From Lodderomyces elongisporus (Eukaryota > Ascomycota > Pichiomycetes > Serinales > Debaryomycetaceae), in assembly GCF_030384665.1 (NCBI RefSeq), contig NC_083673.1:1807501-1871500 (forward strand): DNA of 64,000 nucleotides, read 5' to 3'. The notes under the pieces were generated by a model. It saw nothing but the letters and a program-made list of their open reading frames with translations. It ran no database searches and was not told the origin of the DNA. Position numbers and translations under genes: made by a program. Positions 43,201-52,533 of this stretch are shown here, one piece after another; within the stretch, counting starts at the first letter, position 1, and every line of letters begins with the position of its first letter.

Positions 43201-43667
43201 GTTGCTGTTGCAGTTGCAGTTGCTGATGCAAATGCTGCGTCGTTGGTGTCAACATCATTATTTCTTGTTGGTAAAGAGGTCAGTTTATTGTTGAGCCAAT
43301 GGATGGGCTCTTCTTTGTAGATTTTGGTAATTAATGTTCCTTCATGAAAAGAGGGTGCTGCCTCTGTTTTATCAATCAATCTTTCGTGTTTACGATATTT
43401 CAAATTGTGGTTTCCATATTCATGATTGTGCTCTGTTATTGATCCACAATTAATGCGTCTATGTTTTTCTCTTCTCTTTTTGGACTTGGACTTGCACTTG
43501 AGAGATGTGGTGGAGATAGAAAAGTTTCTTTGGCTATTACCAGCATTGTGGGAGTATAAAATGTGTCTCACATTTGAGCAAATGGGAGTTGGTGTAAACA
43601 CAAAGTGTGGCGCATCTCTTATAGGAACCAATCTAGTTTTGGTCCAAGTAACTTGTCTAGAAAGCAT
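40290..43667 (-). CDS. Large probable mitochondrial membrane protein with internal repeats
   Basis: 1125 residues, not recognised. The first 60 residues are rich in Arg, Ser and Thr with almost no acidic residues (MLSRQVTWTKTRLV...), as in a mitochondrial presequence. A single hydrophobic span lies near residues 1017-1036 (MTVIALGLIGISYY), with a short charged tail. Between them, about 100-residue helical modules repeat: one at about 452-551 (PDWLHLERH ... FIKLRSKLMEFANGN ... LNILNTVM) and a close copy at about 599-699 (PDWLHLDRH ... FLKLRSKLIEFSSGN ... LEILDTVI), with two or three weaker copies around them. Thr/Ser and Lys-Ala-Gln-Ser tandem repeats break the middle. It may be an inner-membrane protein with most of its mass on one side. 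The start is the first ATG. Confidence 0.85.
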   Translation of the reverse strand: MLSRQVTWTKTRLVPIRDAPHFVFTPTPICSNVRHILYSHNAGNSQRNFSISTTSLKCKSKSKKRREKHRRINCGSITEHNHEYGNHNLKYRKHERLIDKTEAAPSFHEGTLITKIYKEEPIHWLNNKLTSLPTRNNDVDTNDAAFASATATATATDASILSNQIGDYKIDTLLNQLEQMIKVKDSVTKEKHHHSYFKQISTIENNIINELLKDNKFLRKNKSGISDSLAQVVRNRMQQISDMDSYAMVMLDTMIDFEHDKKMDALPLLIFEFIELDENFDEFMLIKDIVGGSFANKQVAIARIDDFIESILETSVFDQWQTDKFVYLACKLKLAASALTFDKNNSFELLDSVEPLPEYYEESEGFDTILDAAITEMNIDLESKDKPQIQNPKEFESQVDEKTLQTHRVVASASEMDAITNNITKKLSIDSLKNPLQKFANSEFLNANGFSTYKQMPDWLHLERHVDEIAFLKKHVGDFNDKDQVLQKAHELMELVTKDANMYPELNGGSFIKLRSKLMEFANGNTQDCLNILNTVMINQDAFTNFERQMLQKKTEKEKEKEKKINLVSINEVEEKQINTDKEGMVRVAFSKEKKSLVYRQIPDWLHLDRHTNEIKFLKSQVQSFSDKGEVLNAMETVLDEITEDETVHPKLDVSSFLKLRSKLIEFSSGNSIDCLEILDTVIVSYDAFEQFEKQKSKKLETQSKAQSKAQSKAPSKAQSKANLKKLESVDQSWKKSPLRDYIPELLSLKGLLGVQLFKDSEESTIIRVLDDIVGEHFAQSIGKDEEESTKEAFRMLRLKAKLQNLFETNVKGRAFLDFLITEEVIEEAIMAPTTVSALEGQINKPVINNNSPRQINEPVTTTTSTTSTTSTTSTTSTTSTTSTTTPDDIARSEHSQIQRNIENEQVPADSPDLAEFSNTNRLQKTPEKFKDQREEQEKETHSNFVLDVAKLEKYLQKAKAEKDSELRAKEAYDWSVEQLQAQNWKVVDTEVRDGRQYVTIRAEGPNDGGSRKAMTDMLKAMTVIALGLIGISYYIDETRGAEVNEKKTNTAGSVETLENADRVLAASRPTTKPSLSEEARDANSAPEITDLIDLLPSQKNFKDAEKKVGDLSNSSWWLGLFWKK

Positions 43668-43711
43668 GATGGTTTGAGTAGAGCAAACAAGTAACGACTA
43701 AATACTACTTT

Positions 43712-43760
43712 GGTTTTTGGTTTTTGGTTTTTGGTTTTTGGTTTTTGGTTTTTGGTTTTT
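43712..43760. repeat. Heptamer array GGTTTTT, seven units
   Basis: Seven exact GGTTTTT units 45 bases upstream of the start codon of the large mitochondrial-protein gene. It is the cleanest of the four A5N2 heptamer arrays. Confidence 0.95.
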
Positions 43761-45245
43761 GTTGTAGTTGTTGTTACTGTTTTTTTTTTTTGGATTATAT
43801 GTTACAACTTGCTTTGTCTGTGTGTATGTGTGTGTGTGTGAAAGGGGTGAAGAAGGAAAAAGGAAGATAAAGTTAGAAAGACTGGGGTGGGTGGGGAATT
43901 ACAATTTCGCTTAAGTAAGAAGCCAACGTGTGTCTATGTGTGTCTCTCTGTGTGTCTATGTGTATGTGTGTGCTGTAGATTATGGTGTGTCTATGTCTAA
44001 TATGCTTTGCTTAAAGCCAACTTGATTGATAAGGTAATATGCGGGGTCGGAATTTGATACTGGCCACAGATATTTTGTGTTGTATTTTGTTTCGTTTTGT
44101 TTCGTTTTGTTTTTTTTTTAGGGGGGGACGGAGAAGAGAGAAGAGAGAAGTGAACGTGAGGATAGGGGTTAGGGGTTAAGGGATAAATAAAGGAGACAAG
44201 AACAAATTACTTGGTATCAATGTGCACAATGATAAGTTTGTTTTTTTGGAAGGAAAACAAAATCAGATTGTTCTATATATATATATATAAGAAGAAGAAG
44301 AAGAATAAGAAAAAGAAGAGGTTGATAGATTTTATTCACTGAATCTGATTGGTGTAATATGAATTTAGAAAGTTGTTGATTTGTTAATTTACTTGAGTAT
44401 TTGAGTTGCTATAATAAACAAAGAATAAGGGGAGAGGCAAGTCAAACACAGTAGATTATATACATATATATATATATGTAATAAGATAAGCAAAGACTAT
44501 GTATATGTATCTATGTATACAAACATAAAGATAAAGACAATATAGTATATTGTAAGAAAGAGACTGTGTCTGTGTTTATGTCTGTGTCTGTGTTTGTGTC
44601 TGTCTTAAAGAGATAAGAGAACCTGAGGTATAAATTTCTTTTTTCTGTTCAAATTGCACTACCTACACTTTTCCTCTTACTCATTAAAGGGGAAGGGGTT
44701 GTCTCTTTCTTTCTCTCTCTCTCTCTTATGTTTCATTTATTTCAAATTTTTAAAAACTTTGGTTTGGTTTTGATGCTAAATCAATATATGATAAAGCAAC
44801 TAATATAAATCAAACGAAATGCCCCCAATGAAGAAGAAAAAAAAAATGCTAGAGCAAAACAAAGTATAGAGTCTATATATTTGACACTATAGAATCACTA
44901 TAATCAAACAAACAAGGTTTAAAAAAATCTGGTTCTTTGGTAAAACCAAAACTAATTTTTTCCCTTCTTCTACTTCTCCTTCTTCTTCATCTTTCACTTT
45001 GAATTCTTTCCTTCTACACTATATTTAATTCTAATATATATATAAATATATTTATTTTTTCTTCTTCTCTCTCTCTCTCTCTCTCTTTTTCATAGTTAAA
45101 CGTCTCCTAATACTTGCCATATGCTGTACACGTGACTTCACATATAAATATAACCAGAATCAAGAAAAAAAAAAAAAGAAGAGTATACGAAGCAGTAATA
45201 AATCTAACTTTTCTTTTCTTTTCTTTTTTATTTATTTACGAAAAC

Positions 45246-45278
45246 CTGTCTTGTTCTGTCTTGTTCTGTCTTGTTCTG
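45246..45278. repeat. Decamer array CTGTCTTGTT, three units
   Basis: Three exact decamers plus partial flanks within the gene-free region. About 50 bases to the right is the palindrome ATCCCAAG-A-CTTGGGAT (45331-45347). Confidence 0.9.
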
Positions 45279-48200
45279 CCCTGTTATACAGTGCTTTGCT
45301 TCCAGTTGCATATTGACATCCCCTCGAAGTATCCCAAGACTTGGGATTAGACAAGAAAAAGTATTAATTAAAACAAAAAAAAAAAGGAAAAAGGAAAATG
45401 AAAAAGGGATAATAATATTTAGCACTCGACAGCCCTCTTGAATTAGGCGCAAATATAAAAACTTCCGAGATCAGTAGTTTGCACATCATTTATACATATT
45501 GTTCTATTAATCTTTTTTTATAATTTTGTAAATTTTCAAATTCAATTTTTGAAAATAATAAAATTTGAATGGCTTGGCTTAATGCTAAGAGATAGCTGAC
45601 TGAATTTAAGTAGTACCCCTAAGTACTCGTCTAGCTGCTCGACTAGTGTTTGTGTTATTCTGCTTTCCAGTAATGAACTGTCCCCATTTCCTTTTGTTCT
45701 TTTTCCCTTTTTCCTATTTCCGTATTTGCTCGCAACTATTTTCAAGTCTGTAAAAACAAACAAAATAGACTTCTGATATTGTTATCCCGCCTGAGCAAAT
45801 AGAGAAGTAGTTGGAAACAGTAGAGACATATCCTTAAAGAGTCTTGTGGAATGATTAAATATTGGCAAAACGTTTGTATATACGTATATATATATATATA
45901 TACGTATGCTTGTAAGTGTGTGTAGGTGAGTCTCCCTCTCATTCTCTCTATATATATAAGTTGATTGGCATGTACAATTTATTTCACAATTTACAAATCT
46001 CTGTACCAGGTTGGATGTATAAATCTCCAGAATGTATCTATGTGTTTCATGTACAAACTATACAAGAAAACGTTTATATATATATTTACAAACTCTTTTT
46101 TTTTCCAGTTTCTTTTTTATTAATAAAGTGTGAGTTGTAGATTAAGGCGGTTGAGGCTAGAGAAATGATTTAGTGCACTAGTCTACAAATGCAGTAGCAG
46201 TAGCAGCAGTAGCAGCAGTAGCAGTAGCAGCAACTGATTCACTATAATTCCAAAGCTTATGTGAAGACAACTGTTGAAGAATAGTTTTAGTCTTTGGTCT
46301 TCTTTCTATAATAAAAAGAGATCTACAACGCAGGTCCAAGCACATTAGGGGAGAATAGCTGAACAACAACAACAACATCAACATCAACGCCAAAGTAAAA
46401 AAATGAAAAATTTAAAATAAAAAAAATTTTAAATTTAAAATTATCAACACTATAGAGCAGCAGATGAGGTTGGGTGTCGACTTGCAGAGTAGTAAAGAGA
46501 GATATGGAGATTGGATGCCTCTCACTTCACAGTCTCTTATTTAATTTTGGTTAATTTTTTTTTAAATTTATCTTTCTCTCGTAAGTTACTTTAGATAAAG
46601 TCATAAAGTTTTAACTCCTTTCATCGCATTTAGAAAAAAATAATAAAAAAAATTTTAATTTTTAAAAATTAAAGAAACAAATAAAAGGATAAACTGGTTT
46701 TATTGTTGGTGTGACAAAAGCAATTAGTGATGGTTAGTTGCTTGATTGCTAGCTAACTTGCTGTCACAAATATCTGATAAAGTATGACTGGGACTTGGAG
46801 TAACAAAAACGAAACAACAGAATGAAAAAAAATATTCTGTATCAGGAGTTTTGGAGATGAGGTGCATGTAACAGTAATAGTAGTAGTCATAGTAGTAGTC
46901 ATAGTAGTAGTCTTGTGTATAGGTCAAGTATGTTTGAGCTCAAAGACATACACACACACATACACATACAAAATATATACATATGAATGCACAAGTAGGT
47001 TCAATAAGAAAACGTACACAGAAATCAGGATACTTTTTTTTTTATTTTTCTACTTGATCAGGTATTAGCTCTAGTCCCTCTACTTTATGTTATTTATGTT
47101 GTTTATGTCTCTGCACAGGGAACAATACTCGACCAAAGTATAACAGTTTTTGACAATTTCACTTTAGATCTGGAATTCAAACTGGACTTCAATATCCGTT
47201 ACACTAACTACTCGAGATTGAAGATTAATTGTTGTTGTTGTCGTCGTTGCAGAGCCACTTGAGAGAAAAAGAAAGGAAAAGGAAAAAAGGATAACGGAGT
47301 TTGAGGCAAAGTATGCTAGTGTGAGGACTAATTTTATAGCTAACTTTTCCTATTTGGATCTAACTTTGAGATTTACATCTAAATATTTTTTTAAATCTTA
47401 ATTTTTTAAAATTTTGTTATCTCACTGTTATTGCTTGCTCTTACTTATACTGAAGTAGTGCTAATATAACAGATGCTGAATAGGCTATAGGGATGAATTG
47501 TGAGGGGTAATTGCATCTCATGTAGTTTTCACAAGCATAATTCAACCCACCAGATGACTAGTCTCTCCCCCCCCGCCCAAAAAAAGAAGAAAAAAATGTA
47601 GAAAGAGAAGTCTCATGATGTGTTCGTGACATATACCACAAACCAACTACCTTCATCTAGTATATAACCTTGGAGGTGACATATTAACTAATACTGTCAA
47701 GTATATGGTAATAACTCTGCAAAAGCAAAAGCAAAAACATAAGCAAAAGCAGAAGCAAATAATAAATAAGTTAATAGTGGTGTGATGTATATGTACCAAG
47801 ATCACCCAATAAGAGCACAAAGGGTCCAAAGCCTCACAAACAATCCCTCACACACACTCACACACACGCACACAATCTCTGCCACTGCAGAAATTAAAAA
47901 ATTAAAACATAAGGTAGTGTACTGCTGGATAACAAAACCGTTGAGACTGTCTAACGAATGCGTAACGGGGTAAAGCTAAAAACCAATAACCCAAAAATAA
48001 TAATAATAAAAGAAATAAAAATAATAGAGAGAAAGTTTTTTTTGCATGATCAGCAATCAAAAAAGAAAGAACAAGGAACAAAAAAAAGCAAAATGTGCAT
48101 TATAAGAGTCACGTGCAATTACTCACTAGTAAAAGAAAATGTCACCTTTTGACACAAAACGAAAAGAAAGAAAGAAAGAAAGAAAGAAAGAAAAAAAGAA

Positions 48201-48590
48201 ATACACAGAGAACAAAAATATTAACAATAATAAAAGGAATGAGAAAAAAAAAGAAATTCACGGACGAAGGAATATGCGCACAGAGGAAAACCATCCTCTT
48301 TCTCTTTCTCAGTCTCAGTCTCAGTTTCAATCTGTTGCTCACCATCACATTAGCCATCTTTTTCTTTCTTTCTTTCTTTTTTTTTCCTTTTCCCTTTAAT
48401 TCCTTCCTCTAATTCCAGAACCAATATCAGTATCAACATCTTCGTCTTTTAAGTTCTTCATACAAAGTAATTTGTTTCTTGTTTCTCCTCCCAAAATAAC
48501 AAGTCCCAACAATTCATATATTATACTACACAACTCCCTTTATTTTTGCAGACAATACACCCATACACACATGCACATATACTCATTCTA

Positions 48591-48658
<68 letters not shown>

Positions 48659-48947
48659 CCACACATATACACACATATATATATATATCCACACATATAT
48701 TTAACTACTGCATCCAATTTCTACTCAAACCATTATTCACAAGGTTCTACTTCAACAATAGTTTTTCTTTTTAAACCCATCCAATCATTCAAACTACTAA
48801 ATAACCAAGTTACCAAGCAACGAAACTCCCCTTGTGTGTGTGTGCTTTCTAGCTTTCCAGCTTTCCCCCCCTCCGCCCTTCCACTATCTTTTTCCTTCTT
48901 ATTATTCTTCTTCTTTTACAGTTTGACAGCACAAATACACATCACTA

Positions 48948-51164
48948 ATGACACTGCCGCGTGACAACTCCGATACACATATAGCATCCATGGACGCTTC
49001 CATTGACGCATCCATGGACGCATCCATGGCATTACCAATACCACCAACCACCACATCAACCGCATCTTCAACACGAGCGTCAACCAACAACTCCCCATCT
49101 CTACCAGTGGCAAGGAGCCCCATACCCACAAAACTTATCAATGTCCACACACTCAACCAGTCTTCAACCTTATCTTCACCAACATTACCATCATCCTTAT
49201 CACCAACATCGCCACATTTCCCTACAGCCAAGACAACAGGAGCAACAACAAAATCTAAAGCAGGAACAGGCGCAGGAGCAGGTACGGGAACAGGTACCGG
49301 AGCAGGCATGGACCCAGCATCATCATCTTTGATGAGTGGTCATGTGACACCGCAACTAGAATCCAAGCCACCTTCGCCCTCACAGCACCACCAACCATCT
49401 CTAGATCAACTAGTTAACGATTGCTTCCTCCACTCAATGAACATGACTGATCAAATAGTGGTGGATAAAGCAAATGCAGATACCGCTGAAGAAACTATTG
49501 AGTCTCGAATAGCCATGTGCAAAAAGTTTCACGACTTTTTGAACAAACTGCACTGTCAAGAAAATTTGGATTTTCTCATTGATATATACCGGTATGAGCA
49601 CTTGTACAATACAAAAACATTTAGCGTGCCACCAGCAGATGGCAACACAAATAAATTTGCACAAAATGGCACACCACAGTTTGTCAAGATTAGATTACAC
49701 GACCGCCCCAAACGATCCTCATTAACACTCCGCCATGGCGGAACACCGTCAGTAACTTCATTTGAATCATTTAGAGCATCTTCGAGAACCTCAACCAGGG
49801 AAGATTTACACGATCCACAAACTGCATTCGTCTCTACCATTGATGATTTAAATATGAGTGAACCATGGAAGGAATTTGGACTGAGACAAATAGACTGCTT
49901 ATCCGACTTTGACTCTGACTCTGAAGAAGATGAAGAGCATCCACACGGAATTGATGATGATGATGATGATGATGATGCAGAAGATTGCATATATATCAAG
50001 CAGGAGGATTTGGATATGTTGAAAATGGACTGGGACATCATTATGAACACATATATTAAGCACGACTCGCCTTTGCAGATCAATATCTCACAAAAATTAT
50101 TCAAGGAGATTGTTGAAGAGAGCAGTAACCTCAACGTCAAATTACATAACCCATTGATCCTACTCAGGGCAAGAAATGAAGTCTTGAGAATGTTGAGAGA
50201 AAATGCATACTTTGAATTTGTGTGCCACAATAGAAGACAGCAACAAATTGAACACAAGTTAAAGCAAGAACAAGAACAAAAGCAAGAACAAGAACAAAAG
50301 CAAGAGCAAGAAACGATCAGCCCACACCAAAGCGGCCTCAAAGAACCAAGCGTTGAAAATGCATCAAGAAGCAATGGTGTGACAATCTCCAAATCCACTT
50401 TACCTGAAAAAGCTCAAGCATCCACTTTCCAACCACAACAGGAGCCTAGAGAGCCAAGTTCACTTCCTTCTTCTTTTTTTGGCAAGTTGTCTTCTTCCTA
50501 TATTTTAAAAGGAAATAAACAACACAGTAATCATTCAAGTAATGGAAGTTCAACACCAGTAGGCAAAAACATTTCCTTAAACGACCTGGAATTGTCATTT
50601 GCTTCGTTATCAAGCTCTTTAGACAAACTCAAGATCAATACAAATATTTCTGCAAATACAACTAATTCTACAAACACAAATCACAGTGAAGTATCATCCA
50701 GCTCAACCTCACTCAATCCGCATACAACTTTTGCATCATCAACCCCACAACAACAACAGCAACAACAACAGCAACAACCTACCACAAATCATAGATCTCA
50801 TAAGACGCATACAAATCACCATTTCTTTCATCATTCGTCATCACTTAGAGGTAGACCAAGAAAAGATAGTTTGACCAATTCACCAAGAGTTAAGCCATCA
50901 ACACCAACCGCAACACCATTAACATCAGCTCCAGCAACTCCGGGATCTACACCAATGGAGCACAGTGGCTCCAATAACGGCATATTACTGTACACTAGTG
51001 ATGCAAGAGCATCTCACAATATTAGCCCCATCTCCATTGGCAGTGAGCGCAGCGTCGCAAGTAGTATGACAGAGAAACTTAACGGGACGGGAAATGTTAA
51101 TGGTAACGGAAGTGGCAGCCTGTCGCTTAGTTCATCCTTAAAGTTTTGGAAAAAGAGATCATAA
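48948..51164 (+). CDS. RGS-domain protein, RGS fold split by an acidic insert
   Basis: 738 residues. The two halves of a regulator-of-G-protein-signalling fold are visible. The first is at about 190-221 (FHDFLNKLHCQENLDFLIDIYRYE, the usual first helices) and the second at about 355-425 (WDIIMNTYIKHDSPLQINIS, FKEIVEE, then LRARNEVLRMLRENAYFEFV). Between them lie about 130 residues with Ser/Arg-rich and Asp/Glu-rich (SDFDSDSEEDEE, poly-Asp) stretches. N-terminal Met-Asp-Ala-Ser repeats, a Gly/Ala/Thr repeat, a Lys-Gln-Glu run (nt 50260-50310) and a Ser/Asn-rich tail surround the fold. It should act on a G-alpha subunit in nutrient or pheromone signalling. It could be the Candida RGS2-type protein, but I cannot confirm the name. 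The start is the first ATG. Confidence 0.85.
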   Translation: MTLPRDNSDTHIASMDASIDASMDASMALPIPPTTTSTASSTRASTNNSPSLPVARSPIPTKLINVHTLNQSSTLSSPTLPSSLSPTSPHFPTAKTTGATTKSKAGTGAGAGTGTGTGAGMDPASSSLMSGHVTPQLESKPPSPSQHHQPSLDQLVNDCFLHSMNMTDQIVVDKANADTAEETIESRIAMCKKFHDFLNKLHCQENLDFLIDIYRYEHLYNTKTFSVPPADGNTNKFAQNGTPQFVKIRLHDRPKRSSLTLRHGGTPSVTSFESFRASSRTSTREDLHDPQTAFVSTIDDLNMSEPWKEFGLRQIDCLSDFDSDSEEDEEHPHGIDDDDDDDDAEDCIYIKQEDLDMLKMDWDIIMNTYIKHDSPLQINISQKLFKEIVEESSNLNVKLHNPLILLRARNEVLRMLRENAYFEFVCHNRRQQQIEHKLKQEQEQKQEQEQKQEQETISPHQSGLKEPSVENASRSNGVTISKSTLPEKAQASTFQPQQEPREPSSLPSSFFGKLSSSYILKGNKQHSNHSSNGSSTPVGKNISLNDLELSFASLSSSLDKLKINTNISANTTNSTNTNHSEVSSSSTSLNPHTTFASSTPQQQQQQQQQQPTTNHRSHKTHTNHHFFHHSSSLRGRPRKDSLTNSPRVKPSTPTATPLTSAPATPGSTPMEHSGSNNGILLYTSDARASHNISPISIGSERSVASSMTEKLNGTGNVNGNGSGSLSLSSSLKFWKKRS

Positions 51165-52533
51165 GTAATGCTGTTTGTGATTTCTTTCATTACATATAGA
51201 TACACACACATATAGATATATATATGTATATATTTAGATTATAGAGTAACATTATAGAGTAACATTATAGAGTAACATTATAGAGTAACATTATAGAGTA
51301 AATGCCCAACCAAATGTTTTGTAGATTGTAGTTTGATCTATACAAAATAAAAGAATGGAATTGACAAATGTGCAAGAAATTACATGCATTTTCAATTTAT
51401 TTTATTGACTTTCGTAGTAGAGAAATATTTAAGCCAGCCCAGTTTTTTTAACTCCTATAAATGTTTTATTTTATTTTATTTTATTTTATTTTATTTTACT
51501 TTCTGTTTTTGTACTTTATTCTCGGTTGCAAATTTCACAGCCCCGTCCTCCCGAGATAACCTCCACGTTTCAGCACTGCCTGTATCTCACAAAGAACCCA
51601 TGATTATACAGCTTCTGTGAATAAAAATTATATGAGGACATCTATTTCTTCACATATCTCTCCTACAAAAAGGAAGTTCTACAGTTTATTTCTTTTTTTT
51701 TTTTTTTATTCAAAAACTGAAAAAAGAAGGGAAGAATGGACGAAGCTGTTGGTATGTTATGTTGCCCCAATAGAGTACATACATATATACATATTTCTAA
51801 ATGCAAAACCCAATGTGAAATGATGTAGAGACTAGATTTGAGGGAGGAGGAGGTTCAGGAAAAAGAGGAGAAAGAAGGAAAAGGAGGAGGAAGGATATAC
51901 ATACAAGGCTGTAATACTGTTTGTAAGCTAAGTATTCTCCAACATGCTTGTGGATTTCCAAACATTCCACACTGTGGTGGAGCGGGAAGAAGAAAAAAAA
52001 AAAAACAAAACAAACAATCTAACATCTTCATATTGTTTCTAACGCAATATTTAATGCACTCTGAAGCCTAATAGGAGAGGGAGAGGCGGAAGACGAGAGG
52101 ATCCACAGCACAAGCACAGTAGCAATAACAACAAACACTTGTATTTCCGTACAATAGTCTTGCTAAAATTTTAAAAAATTGAAATTAGATGCAGCAATTG
52201 GTAAACTTGCAAAACTAACTAAAATTATAACCGGAACAATCAGTAGGCATTTCCTTATCTCCACTATTATCCTATTCTAAAATGCTTCTTAACACCTCTA
52301 GATACTTTTCCACAACAACAAGTTAAACACCAAAATAAGTTCTTTATATACACAAGCTGTACACTTATCAGTGATCAACCTATAAGTTTGTACAGACAAG
52401 TTTATAAACAAACTCGATGCACTATACACTAGTCCCTATCACAACTCACAACTCACAACTCACAAATTCAAACCTTTAAAGTGAACTTTTGAAGGACAAA
52501 AGAAGAAGAAGCAAAAAAAAAAAGAAAGAATCA
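51165..52533. other. Intergenic, RGS gene to unknown gene
   Basis: 1.37 kb without a supported gene. It contains the 13-mer array (51238-51302), a TTTTA pentamer array (51463-51498), poly-T (51692-51708), purine-rich stretches (51838-51895) and three CACAACT-type repeats just before 52463. Confidence 0.6.
51238..51302. repeat. Five tandem copies of a 13-mer (ATTATAGAGTAAC)
   Basis: Four exact units and one with a final substitution, starting 74 bases after the RGS gene stop codon, so within its likely 3' untranslated region. Confidence 0.94.

Larger units (their letters stand above)
43668..48947. other. 5.3-kb gene-free region between divergent genes
   Basis: The longest gap in the window. 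No open frame shows protein-like composition or a known family. Contents: heptamer array (43712-43760), GT-rich tracts (43818-43980), a GGGGTTAGGGGTTAAGGG string (44165-44182), TA runs, a CTGTCTTGTT decamer array (45246-45278), an 8-bp palindrome (45331-45347), two GTCACGTG-type sites (45129-45136 on the minus strand; 48108-48115 on the plus strand), and CA/TA tracts (48590-48660) before the RGS gene. It may be long promoters, an RNA gene or a centromere-like locus; no large inverted repeat was found by eye. Confidence 0.55.

Noticed and set aside
46178..46393. Short minus-strand frame with hydrophobic start and Ala-Thr tail
   Set aside because: It opens with TTG, its tail is a CAG/TAG repeat read through, and no splice signals or family match were seen.
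48904..48920. 3' splice site of a 5' leader intron before the RGS gene (pyrimidine tract then ACAG)
   Set aside because: No TACTAAC branch site nearby (only TACTAAA) and no clear GTATGT partner; left unannotated.
43668..48947. Confident centromere call
   Set aside because: No large inverted repeats could be seen flanking a core; CDEI-like sites also occur in ordinary promoters.
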